Source: Profftia sp020342455 (GTDB lineage Bacteria > Pseudomonadota > Gammaproteobacteria > Enterobacterales > Enterobacteriaceae). Taken from it: a stretch of 64,000 nt of DNA. Shown piece by piece: positions 9,739 through 18,388 of the stretch (within the stretch, counting starts at the first letter, position 1; each line of letters begins with the position of its first letter). The notes beneath the pieces are model-generated. The model had not been told where the DNA came from. It saw nothing but the letters and a program-made list of their open reading frames with translations, and did no database searches. The stretch lies in the NCBI RefSeq assembly GCF_020342455.1, contig NZ_CP080506.1, positions 620,001 through 684,000 on the forward strand. Direction: 5' to 3'. The position numbers and the translations under genes were made by a program.

Positions 9739-10767
9739 ATGCCTTCAATTCGACTAGTTGATCTTGCCCAACAGTTAAATGCAGCACTCTATGGAAATAA
9801 AGATATAATAATCACCGGGATTGCTTCTATGCATTCAGCAAAATCCCATCACATTACTTTTTTATCTAATAGTCGGTACCGTAAGGAATTATCTACCTGT
9901 AATGCAGGAGCTGTAGTTTTAACTAAAGATGACTTATCCTTCTGTAGTAAGAAATCTGCTGCGCTTGTTGTAAAGAATCCTTACGTTACTTATGCGTTAA
10001 TGGCACAAATTATGGATACTACACCAGCTCCCTCAAAATATATTGCGGCTAGCGCAGTAATTGATATAACAGCTAGTATAGGGTGTAATGTTTCTATTGG
10101 TGCTAATACAGTAATTGAAGCAGGAGTAGTATTGGGAGACAACATCATTATTGGGGCGTGTTGCTTCGTAGGTAAATTCACTACAATTGGTTCTGGTACT
10201 CGTTTATGGGCAAATGTAAGTATATATCATAGAGTTGTAATTGGTAATTATTGCCTTATTCAGTCAGGATCAGTTATAGGAGCTGATGGTTTTGGTTATG
10301 CTAATGATAAAGGGCACTGGCTTAAAATACCCCAACTAGGTACTGTTTGTATTGGTGATCGTGTAGAAATAGGAGCTTGTACTACTATAGATCGTGGATC
10401 TTTAGATGATACCACTATTGGTAATGGTGTTATTATTGATAATCAATGCCATATTGCACATAACGTTATAATTGGTGAAAATACAGCAATTGCTGGTGGT
10501 GTTATTATGGCAGGTAGCTTAAAGATTGGTTGTTATTGCCAAATTGGTGGTGCAAGCGTGATTAATGGTCACATAGAAATTTGCGATAAAGCTAGAATCA
10601 CTGGTATGAGTATGGTTATGCGTTCTATTACTAAACCAGGTATTTATTCTTCTGGTATCCCTTTATTACCAAATAAAATATGGCGTAAAACAATAGCTCT
10701 AGTAATGAATATTAATACAATTAATAAACGTCTTAAGGTTGTTGAAAAGCAAATCAACCATAGCTAA
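9739..10767 (+). CDS. lpxD: UDP-3-O-(3-hydroxymyristoyl)glucosamine N-acyltransferase
   Basis: Third step of lipid A synthesis: adds the N-linked hydroxyacyl chain from acyl-ACP to UDP-3-O-acyl-glucosamine. The protein has 342 residues. An N-terminal uridine-binding domain (about 1-100) is followed by a left-handed beta-helix of hexapeptide repeats (about 100-315) and a C-terminal helix. The catalytic His is at residue 241 in QCHIAHNV, equivalent to His239 of E. coli after a two-residue insertion near position 70. It is four bases downstream of skp, with fabZ-lpxA-lpxB following. Confidence 0.97.
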   Translation: MPSIRLVDLAQQLNAALYGNKDIIITGIASMHSAKSHHITFLSNSRYRKELSTCNAGAVVLTKDDLSFCSKKSAALVVKNPYVTYALMAQIMDTTPAPSKYIAASAVIDITASIGCNVSIGANTVIEAGVVLGDNIIIGACCFVGKFTTIGSGTRLWANVSIYHRVVIGNYCLIQSGSVIGADGFGYANDKGHWLKIPQLGTVCIGDRVEIGACTTIDRGSLDDTTIGNGVIIDNQCHIAHNVIIGENTAIAGGVIMAGSLKIGCYCQIGGASVINGHIEICDKARITGMSMVMRSITKPGIYSSGIPLLPNKIWRKTIALVMNINTINKRLKVVEKQINHS

Positions 10768-10868
10768 ATATTATTTTTACGCCTTATTAGTAATATACAT
10801 TCCTAGCATTTATCCTTTTATGTAAAATAAAAAAATTATTTGCGGAGGTCTGCAATATTTCATTGTTT

Positions 10869-10877
10869 TGCTATAAT
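10869..10877 (+). promoter_or_regulatory. Candidate extended -10 promoter for fabZ-lpxA-lpxB
   Basis: TG-C-TATAAT (TG at 10869-10870, hexamer 10872-10877) lies 54 bases upstream of the fabZ start in the 163-base lpxD-fabZ gap. No convincing -35 box is seen at 16-18 bases, which is typical of extended -10 promoters. A consensus hexamer is easily produced by chance in AT-rich DNA; the TG extension is the extra support. Confidence 0.45.
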
Positions 10878-10930
10878 ATGAAGCAAGACTTATTGTTTAT
10901 AAAAATGAGTTTTCTTATAGGAAGAGTATT

Positions 10931-11389
10931 TTGACTACTAATACTCATGCTCTTAATATTTCTGATATTTTAGATCTACTACCACATCGTTTTCCTTTTA
11001 TTTTAGTAGATCGTGTTCTTGATTTTAGAGAAGGTAAATTCTTACAAGCAGTAAAAAACGTTACTTTCAACGAACCATTTTTTCAAGGTCATTTCCCTGG
11101 AAAACCTATTTTTCCGGGTGTATTAATTCTAGAGGCTATGGCTCAGGCCACTGGTATCTTAGCATTTAAAAGCGAAGGTAAATTAGAAACTGGTGAACTA
11201 TATTATTTTGCTGGTATTGATTATGCTCGTTTTAAGCGTCCAGTTCAACCTGGTGATCAGATGATTTTGGAAGTTGAATTTCTTAAAGAACGTCGTGGAG
11301 TTGCGCGTTTTAATGGTATTGCAAAAGTTAATGATAAAATTGTCTGTGAAGCTTCAATGATGTGTGCCCGTAGCCGGGAGGTTGGATAG
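10931..11389 (+). CDS. fabZ: 3-hydroxyacyl-[ACP] dehydratase FabZ
   Basis: Removes water from 3-hydroxyacyl-ACP in the fatty-acid elongation cycle, competing with LpxA/LpxD for 3-hydroxymyristoyl-ACP. Length is 152 residues. The catalytic pair is His54 (FFQGHFPGKPIFPG) and Glu68 (LILEAMAQ). Start is TTG with AGGAAG 6 bases upstream; the product MTTNTHALNISDILDLLPHR matches the family N-terminus. Its stop codon abuts the GTG start of lpxA, indicating translational coupling. Confidence 0.97.
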   Translation: MTTNTHALNISDILDLLPHRFPFILVDRVLDFREGKFLQAVKNVTFNEPFFQGHFPGKPIFPGVLILEAMAQATGILAFKSEGKLETGELYYFAGIDYARFKRPVQPGDQMILEVEFLKERRGVARFNGIAKVNDKIVCEASMMCARSREVG

Positions 11390-12178
11390 GTGATTAACAT
11401 AACCTCCTTTATCCATCCAAGTGCTATAGTAGAAGAAGGAGCAGTAATTAGTGCTAGTGTATATATCGGTCCATTTTGCTACGTTGGATCAGAAGTAAAA
11501 ATTTATGAAGGTACTATATTAAAGTCCCATGTTGTAGTGAATGGTATGACTAGAATTGGTCGTAATAATGAAATATATCAATTTGCATCCATTGGTGAAG
11601 TTAATCAGGACCTGAAATATGATAATGAACCAACAAGAGTAGAAATTGGCGATCGTAACCTTATTCGCGAGAATGTTACTATTCATCGTGGTACTGCACA
11701 GGGAAATAATGTAACAAAAATTGGTAGCGATAACTTGCTAATGATAAATGTACATATTGCGCATGATTGTGTAATAGGAAATAGTTGTATTCTAGCTAAT
11801 AATGTTACTTTAGGTGGTCATGTTACGGTTGATGATTTTGTTGTTATTGGAGGGATGACTGCAGTTCATCAATTTTGTGTGATTGGTGCGCATGTAATGG
11901 TAGGAGGTTGCTCCGGAGTTTCTCAAGATATACCTCCTTATATTATTGCACAGGGTAATCATGCTACACCTTTTGGTTTAAATACTAAAGGTTTAAAACG
12001 TCGTGGTTTTAATAAAGAATCCTTACATAAAATACGTAATGTTTATAAGATCCTGTATCGTAGCGGTAAGACATTAAATGAAGTTAAACCCAAAATTATT
12101 GAATTAGCTAAACAGAATTCTGATATTCAGCTATTTGTTGATTTTTTTAAGCGCTCTACGCGCGGTATGATTAGATAA
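11390..12178 (+). CDS. lpxA: UDP-N-acetylglucosamine O-acyltransferase
   Basis: First step of lipid A synthesis: transfers 3-hydroxymyristate from ACP to UDP-GlcNAc. The 262 residues equal E. coli LpxA. The N-terminal two thirds are hexapeptide repeats forming a beta-helix, and catalytic His125 is in VHIAHDC. The C-terminal helical domain ends RSTRGMIR. The GTG start directly follows the fabZ TAG, with GGAGG inside the end of fabZ 7 bases upstream. Confidence 0.97.
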   Translation: MINITSFIHPSAIVEEGAVISASVYIGPFCYVGSEVKIYEGTILKSHVVVNGMTRIGRNNEIYQFASIGEVNQDLKYDNEPTRVEIGDRNLIRENVTIHRGTAQGNNVTKIGSDNLLMINVHIAHDCVIGNSCILANNVTLGGHVTVDDFVVIGGMTAVHQFCVIGAHVMVGGCSGVSQDIPPYIIAQGNHATPFGLNTKGLKRRGFNKESLHKIRNVYKILYRSGKTLNEVKPKIIELAKQNSDIQLFVDFFKRSTRGMIR

Positions 12179-12183
12179 AAATA

Positions 12184-13386
12184 ATGCCATCTCAGTTCTC
12201 TTCTTATTTATTTTCAACGTATAATAACTCGCGCCCATTAATTATAGGTTTGGTAGCTGGGGAAACCTCCGGTGATATTTTGGGTGCTGGTTTAATTTGT
12301 TCCTTAAAAAAACGTTATCCTAATTCTAGTTTTTTTGGAGTTGCAGGTCCTTTAATGAAAAATGAAGGCTGTCAAACTTGGTTTGATATGGAAGAACTGG
12401 CTATAATGGGGATAACTGAAGTTCTTAAACATTTACCTCGTTTGCTAAAAATTCGTCGTGAATTAACTAAACGTTTTAAAAAATTAAAACCTGATGTTTT
12501 CATTGGAATAGATGCTCCAGATTTTAATATAACACTTGAAGGTAATTTAAAGCAGTGTGGTATTAAAACTATTCATTATGTTAGCCCCTCTGTTTGGGCA
12601 TGGCGTCAAAAGCGCGTTTTAAAGATTGGTAAAGCTACTAATTTAGTGTTGGTTTTTTTACCATTTGAAAAAAAAATTTACGATAGATTTAATGTTCCTT
12701 GTCGCTTTATAGGTCATACTATGGCAGATGCAATGCCTCTTAATCCCTATCCCGATAAACAAGTTGCTCGCCAAAATTTAGGTATTGCACCAGATGCTTT
12801 ATGTTTAGCTTTATTACCTGGTAGTCGAAATACTGAAGTTAAAATGCTTAGTGCTGATTTTTTAAAAACAGCACTAATTTTACTTGAAAAATATCCTGCA
12901 TTAGAGATTATTGTACCTTTAGTAAATGCAAAACTACGTGAGCAATTTGAACGTATTAAATCTAAAATTGCTCCCAATTTAAAAGTATATCTTTTAGACG
13001 GACAGGTACGTCATGCAATGTATGCTAGTAATGCTGCATTATTAGCATCTGGTACTGCTGCTCTAGAATGTATGTTGGCTAAATGCCCTATGGTAATTGG
13101 TTATCGCATGAATCCTGTAACATTCTGGCTAGCTGAACGTTTAGTAAAAATTGACTATGTCTCTCTGCCTAACTTGTTAGCGCGTCGTAAAATATTTGAA
13201 GAGTTATTACAGTATAATTGTCAGCCTAGAAAATTAGCAGCTGCATTATTACCGTTACTTAAAGATGATCAATCTACTAAAGTTTTACAAAAGACTTTAT
13301 TAGAATTACATAAAAGTATTTGTTGTGGGGCTAATGAACAGGCAGCTGATGCTGTATTATCATTAGTAATTTATTCTAATATATAG
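12184..13386 (+). CDS. lpxB: Lipid-A-disaccharide synthase
   Basis: GT19 glycosyltransferase that condenses UDP-2,3-diacylglucosamine with lipid X. It has 400 residues, somewhat longer than the 382 of E. coli; the surplus is mainly about a dozen residues before the conserved LIIGLVAGETSGDILGAGL and a few in the C-terminal half. Other landmarks are FIGIDAPDFNITLEGNLK, HYVSPSVWAWRQKRV, LLPGSRNTEV and LASGTAALE. The ATG is five bases after lpxA with no strong ribosome binding site, so coupling to lpxA is likely. A downstream start cannot be excluded, but no ATG gives a better fit. rnhB, the usual next gene, is gone. Confidence 0.95.
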   Translation: MPSQFSSYLFSTYNNSRPLIIGLVAGETSGDILGAGLICSLKKRYPNSSFFGVAGPLMKNEGCQTWFDMEELAIMGITEVLKHLPRLLKIRRELTKRFKKLKPDVFIGIDAPDFNITLEGNLKQCGIKTIHYVSPSVWAWRQKRVLKIGKATNLVLVFLPFEKKIYDRFNVPCRFIGHTMADAMPLNPYPDKQVARQNLGIAPDALCLALLPGSRNTEVKMLSADFLKTALILLEKYPALEIIVPLVNAKLREQFERIKSKIAPNLKVYLLDGQVRHAMYASNAALLASGTAALECMLAKCPMVIGYRMNPVTFWLAERLVKIDYVSLPNLLARRKIFEELLQYNCQPRKLAAALLPLLKDDQSTKVLQKTLLELHKSICCGANEQAADAVLSLVIYSNI

Positions 13387-13942
13387 TTAAATACGTATAT
13401 CTTATTTTTTATTTTTATCCAAAATAATAAGTAAAAAATGTTTTAATATAATTTATAAAATTATATTAAATATCATTTTATCTTTCTTAATACTTGTAAT
13501 AATAAAGAATATTTATAGACTAAATTTGTTTTAACTCCTATATATAATTCTATATAAATAATTTATTCATAGTTTTATCGTACTATTTTAATAGTATGTT
13601 TATACTGTGATTATAACTATAAAAATTTCTTATATACTCTAAAATTATCTTAAAATAAGTAGTTCTTTAGAAAAAAATAAGTGCTATTTTGATGTTATAT
13701 TAAAGACCGTTAAAGACTGTAAATATATTGTGTATAATATACTACTACAGAAATATTTAATTATAAACTATAAGAATACCTATATTGAATATTCCAAGTA
13801 TTTATCTGGATAAAGATAAAAATAATATTACTATAAAATATTTTAGATTAATTTAAACAAAATTCATACTCTATCTCTCCTCTTAATTATATATTTTATG
13901 TTCTAATATGAGTAACATCCTTTATAAAAGAGTAGTAAATAT
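13387..13942. other. Non-coding spacer in the position of rnhB
   Basis: In E. coli rnhB lies between lpxB and dnaE. Here the 556 bases, close to the size of rnhB, are very AT-rich with stops in all frames, and I recognise no RNase HII motif. A 13-bp perfect hairpin sits near the lpxB end. The dnaE promoter presumably lies in the last 250 bases; a TATAAT occurs near 13734, but I cannot pair it with a good -35 box. Confidence 0.7.
13442..13470 (+). terminator. AU-rich hairpin after lpxB
   Basis: Perfect 13-bp stem (13442-13454 with 13458-13470) with a 3-base ATA loop, 56 bases after the lpxB stop. It has no GC base pairs and no clean U-tract, so it may be an mRNA 3'-end stabiliser rather than a true intrinsic terminator. 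Confidence 0.4.
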
Positions 13943-16900
13943 ATGACTGAACCACGTTTTATACATCTGCACGTTCATAGCGATTATTCTATTATTGATG
14001 GATTAGCAAAAATTAGTACGTTAGTAAAGAAAGCTGCTATATTAGGTATGCCAGCTTTTGCTATTACTGATCATACTAATATATGTGGATTAATAAAATT
14101 TTATAATTTAGCACATGAAGCAGGTATTAAACCTATTATAGGTGCAGATTTATGGGTGAAAAGCAATTTTTTAGATAATGAGGTTTCTCTTATTACTATT
14201 CTAGCAGCTAATAATACAGGCTATAAAAATCTTATTATGCTCATATCGCATGCTTATCAACGTGGATACGGCGTTAAAGGTCCATTAATTGACTATGAAT
14301 GGCTTATTAATTATCGTGAAGGGTTAATCTTATTATCTGGTGGTCTTAAAGGTGATATAGGGAAAATGTTGCTTCGTGGTAAAAAGAATTTTTTATATAA
14401 GTATATAGATTTTTATAAAAAATATTTTGCTAATAGTTATTATATAGAACTTATTCGAACTGGTCGTACACACGAGGAAAGTTATCTAAAATTTGCTGTA
14501 GAGCTAGCAGAAGAGTGTGATCTTCCAGTTGTAGCTACAAACGACGTATGTTTCTTAGAGCCAGCTGATTTTGATGCACATGAAATACGTGTTGCCATTC
14601 ATGCAGGTTTTACTTTAGATGATCCTAAACGTCCTAAACACTACAGCACTCAACAGTATATGTGTAGCATAGAAAAGATGTGTAGTCTTTTTATTGATCT
14701 TCCTGAAGCTTTAGAAAATAGCGTGGAAATTGCAAAGCGTTGTAATGTAACAATTGGTTTAGGTGAATATTTCCTGCCATTGTTTCCTACTGGCACAATA
14801 TCAAAAGAAGATTACTTAATTGCTAAATCCAAAGAAGGACTAAAAAATCGTTTAGAATTCTTATTCCCTGACGAAGAAATACGGGAAAAAGAGCGTTTAC
14901 GTTATGATTTGCGTCTAGATATTGAGTTAAAAGTTATTAATCAAATGGGATTTCCATCCTATTTTCTTATTGTTATGGAATTTATTCAATGGTCTAAAGA
15001 TCATGGCGTGCCTGTAGGTCCTGGTAGGGGTTCTGGTGCTGGATCCTTGGTAGCCTATGCACTAAAAATTACTGAGTTAGATCCTCTTGCATTTAATTTG
15101 CTATTTGAACGATTCCTAAATCCAGAACGTGTATCTCTGCCTGATTTTGATGTTGATTTCTGTATGGAAAAACGTGATTTAGTAATTGATCATGTGGCTG
15201 AAATATATGGTAGAGATGCAGTATCTCAGATTATTACTTTTGGAACTATGACAGCAAAAGCTGTTATACGTGATGTTGGTCGGGTTTTAGGTTATTCATA
15301 TGGATTTGTTGATCGTATATCTAAATTAATTCCTCTAGATCCTGGAATGACCTTATCAAAAGCATTTAAGTTAGAACTACAATTTAAAAAAATTTACGAA
15401 GAGAATAAGGAAGTTCGTATTTTGATTGATATGGCACGTAAACTTGAAGGTATAACTCGTAATGCAGGTAAACATGCTGGTGGTGTAGTAATTGCGCCAA
15501 CTAAAATTACTGATTTTGCGCCATTATACTGTGATTCTGAAGGTAATTATCCTGTAACTCAATTCGATAAGAGTGATATAGAATGTACTGGATTAGTAAA
15601 ATTTGATTTTTTGGGTTTAAAAACACTAACTATAATTGACTGGGCATTAAAAATGATTAATGCCAAACTAGTTAAAAAAGGTAATTCTGCTATTGATATT
15701 AATAAGATACCATTAAACGATCAAAAAAGTTTTAAGATATTACAACAATCCGAAACAACAGCTATATTTCAGCTTGAATCACGTGGTATGAAAGATTTAA
15801 TTAAACGTCTAAAACCAGATTGTTTTGAAGATATTATTGCATTAGTAGCACTATTTCGTCCCGGTCCTTTACAATCAGGAATGGTTGATAATTTTATTAA
15901 TCGTAAGCATGGACTTGAAGATGTTTATTACCCAGATGTTCAGTGGCAGCATTCATTACTAAAACCTATATTAGAACCAACTTATGGTATTATCTTGTAT
16001 CAAGAACAAGTAATACAGATTGCTCAAATACTATCTGGTTATACTTTAGGTGGAGCAGATATATTGCGTCGTGCTATGGGCAAAAAAAATCCAATAGAAA
16101 TGGCTAAGCAGAGATCGGTATTTAAAGAAGGAGCAGAGAAAATGGGCATCGATAGTGAATTATCAATGAAGATATTTGACTTAGTAGAAAAATTTGCTGG
16201 TTATGGATTTAATAAGTCTCACTCTGCAGCATACGCATTAATCTCATATCAAACTCTATGGCTTAAAGCACATTATCCGTCTGAGTTTATGGCTGCTGTT
16301 ATGACTGCAGATATGGATAATACTGAAAAAATTGTTAATTTAGTAAATGAATGCTTTCTTATGGGTCTTAAAGTGCTTCCTCCAGATATTAATAATGGAC
16401 AATATTACTTCTATGTTAATGAAGGAGGTGAGATTATGTATGGTATAGGTGCGATAAAAGGTGTTGGTGCAAGTTCTATTGAGGCTATCATTGACTCACG
16501 AAATAAAGGTGGATATTTTAAAGAAATATTTGATTTATGTGCTAGGACAAGTACTAAAAAGTTAAATAGGCGTACTTTAGAGAAATTAATTTTATCTGGT
16601 GCATTTGATTGTTTAGGATCTCATCGTGCATCTTTAATGAATTCGCTAGGTAATGCATTAAAAGCTGCTAACCAGCATCATAAGGCAAAATCTTCTGGCC
16701 AGGTAGATATGTTTAATGTATTCACCACAGTACCTCAGCAAGCTAATAAAATTTATAGTACCGTCTCACCATGGCCTACCCGGATGTTATTAGATGCTGA
16801 ACGTGATACGTTGGGTTTTTACTTAACCGGACACCCCATGAACCAATACCTCAAGGAAATAGAAAAATACGCTAGTGGTAAACAATTAAAAGATATATAT

Positions 16901-17425
16901 CCGACACATAGAGGTAAAATCACTACTGCCGTAGGTTTAGTAATAGATATAAAAATAATTACTACAAAGAAGGGTAATCATATTGGATTATGTACGATAG
17001 ATGATCGCTCCGGACGTTTAGAGGTGATATTATTTACTGATGTATTATATAAATATCAATATTTACTGCACAAAGATCGTATTTTAATTATTAGTGGACA
17101 GGTTAACTTAGATTACTTTAGTAGTAAAATAAAAATGATAGCTTGTAATATCATGGATATAAGTGAAGCACGTGAAAAATATGTACGTAGAATAGCTATA
17201 TCCTTAACTGACAAACAAAATAATGATCAGTTTTTAAATATTCTTCATAACTTGTTAAAAACATACCCATATGGAATTATCCCGGTATATTTATATTATC
17301 AACACAATAATATGCGTACAAAGTTAAATTGTGATGCTTTCTGGAAGGTGAAGATAACAGAAGAACTTTTAACTGAACTTCGTAATCTCGTGGGAGATAC
17401 ACAAATAGCACTAGAATTTGACTAA
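13943..17425 (+). CDS. dnaE: DNA polymerase III alpha subunit
   Basis: Catalytic subunit of the replicative polymerase. The 1160 residues equal E. coli DnaE. Domains in order: PHP (1 to about 270), palm with the Asp motif LPDFDVDF (about 397-405), GPGRGSGAGSLVAYAL just before it, fingers, helix-hairpin-helix region, OB fold (about 990-1080) and the tau-binding C-terminus ending ALEFD. The PHP domain has His10 (HLHVHSDYS) and His44 (AITDHTN), where E. coli as I recall has Arg and Phe, and Cys203 where E. coli has Arg. No frame defect is seen. accA follows after 12 bases. Confidence 0.97.
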   Translation: MTEPRFIHLHVHSDYSIIDGLAKISTLVKKAAILGMPAFAITDHTNICGLIKFYNLAHEAGIKPIIGADLWVKSNFLDNEVSLITILAANNTGYKNLIMLISHAYQRGYGVKGPLIDYEWLINYREGLILLSGGLKGDIGKMLLRGKKNFLYKYIDFYKKYFANSYYIELIRTGRTHEESYLKFAVELAEECDLPVVATNDVCFLEPADFDAHEIRVAIHAGFTLDDPKRPKHYSTQQYMCSIEKMCSLFIDLPEALENSVEIAKRCNVTIGLGEYFLPLFPTGTISKEDYLIAKSKEGLKNRLEFLFPDEEIREKERLRYDLRLDIELKVINQMGFPSYFLIVMEFIQWSKDHGVPVGPGRGSGAGSLVAYALKITELDPLAFNLLFERFLNPERVSLPDFDVDFCMEKRDLVIDHVAEIYGRDAVSQIITFGTMTAKAVIRDVGRVLGYSYGFVDRISKLIPLDPGMTLSKAFKLELQFKKIYEENKEVRILIDMARKLEGITRNAGKHAGGVVIAPTKITDFAPLYCDSEGNYPVTQFDKSDIECTGLVKFDFLGLKTLTIIDWALKMINAKLVKKGNSAIDINKIPLNDQKSFKILQQSETTAIFQLESRGMKDLIKRLKPDCFEDIIALVALFRPGPLQSGMVDNFINRKHGLEDVYYPDVQWQHSLLKPILEPTYGIILYQEQVIQIAQILSGYTLGGADILRRAMGKKNPIEMAKQRSVFKEGAEKMGIDSELSMKIFDLVEKFAGYGFNKSHSAAYALISYQTLWLKAHYPSEFMAAVMTADMDNTEKIVNLVNECFLMGLKVLPPDINNGQYYFYVNEGGEIMYGIGAIKGVGASSIEAIIDSRNKGGYFKEIFDLCARTSTKKLNRRTLEKLILSGAFDCLGSHRASLMNSLGNALKAANQHHKAKSSGQVDMFNVFTTVPQQANKIYSTVSPWPTRMLLDAERDTLGFYLTGHPMNQYLKEIEKYASGKQLKDIYPTHRGKITTAVGLVIDIKIITTKKGNHIGLCTIDDRSGRLEVILFTDVLYKYQYLLHKDRILIISGQVNLDYFSSKIKMIACNIMDISEAREKYVRRIAISLTDKQNNDQFLNILHNLLKTYPYGIIPVYLYYQHNNMRTKLNCDAFWKVKITEELLTELRNLVGDTQIALEFD

Positions 17426-17437
17426 TATAGGAATATT

Positions 17438-18388
17438 ATGAGTATAGATTTTGAACAGCCTATTGTAGATCTTGAAGCTAAAATTGACTTACTGACCTCA
17501 GTTAGCCATGAAGATAAAAAAATAGATTTTAATATAGATGAAGAAATAAAACTCTTGCGTGAAAAGAGTATGGAACTTACTAGTAAGATATTTTCTGAAC
17601 TAGGAGCATGGCAAATTGCACAATTAGCACGCCATCCTCTTCGTCCTTATACTTTAGATTATATTCAACATATTTTTACTGATTTTAATGAGCTAGCAGG
17701 TGATCGTGCTTATGCAGATGATAAAGCTATTGTTGGAGGTATGGCTCGCTTGAATGGTCGTACGGTTATGATTATTGGCCATCAGAAAGGTCGTGAAACC
17801 AAAGAAAAAATACGCCGCAACTTTGGTATGCCAGCCCCTGAAGGATACCGTAAAGCTTTAAGATTAATGGAAATGGCTGAACGATTTAGGCTGCCGATAA
17901 TTACTCTTATAGATACCCCTGGTGCATATCCTGGTGTTGGAGCTGAAGAGCGTGGTCAATCTGAAGCTATTGCTCGTAACTTACGTGAAATGTCTGGTTT
18001 AACTGTTCCCGTTATCTGTACTGTAATAGGTGAGGGAGGTTCTGGAGGAGCATTGGCAATTGGCGTAGGAGACAAAATGAATATGCTACAGTATAGCACA
18101 TATTCAGTAATATCTCCGGAAGGTTGCGCTTCTATTTTATGGAAAAATGTAGATAAAGCCCCACTAGCTGCAGATGCAATGTGTATTACAGCTCCGCGTT
18201 TAAAAGAATTGAATCTTATTGATTGCGTTATAGAGGAACCTATGGGTGGTGCACATCGTGATGTTTTTGCTATGGCTGCTAATTTAAAAGTAAGATTGCT
18301 AGATGATTTGAATAATTTAGATTTGCTAAAAACTAAAGATCTGTTAAATATGCGTTATCAGCGTTTAATGAGTTATGGTTATTGTTAG
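17438..18388 (+). CDS. accA: Acetyl-CoA carboxylase carboxyltransferase subunit alpha
   Basis: With AccD forms the carboxyltransferase that makes malonyl-CoA for fatty-acid synthesis. It has 316 residues (319 in E. coli). The crotonase-like fold is recognisable from FNELAGDRAYADDKAIVGG, the GHQKGRETKEKIRRNFG motif, TPGAYPGVGAEERGQSEAIA and GEGGSGGALAIGVGD. AGGA precedes the ATG by 5 bases. In E. coli ldcC, yaeR and tilS follow; here a gene desert begins. Confidence 0.97.
   Translation: MSIDFEQPIVDLEAKIDLLTSVSHEDKKIDFNIDEEIKLLREKSMELTSKIFSELGAWQIAQLARHPLRPYTLDYIQHIFTDFNELAGDRAYADDKAIVGGMARLNGRTVMIIGHQKGRETKEKIRRNFGMPAPEGYRKALRLMEMAERFRLPIITLIDTPGAYPGVGAEERGQSEAIARNLREMSGLTVPVICTVIGEGGSGGALAIGVGDKMNMLQYSTYSVISPEGCASILWKNVDKAPLAADAMCITAPRLKELNLIDCVIEEPMGGAHRDVFAMAANLKVRLLDDLNNLDLLKTKDLLNMRYQRLMSYGYC

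Noticed and set aside
13727..13740. TATAAT as dnaE promoter
   Set aside because: No -35 box at suitable spacing and no TGN extension; such hexamers are common in this AT-rich spacer.
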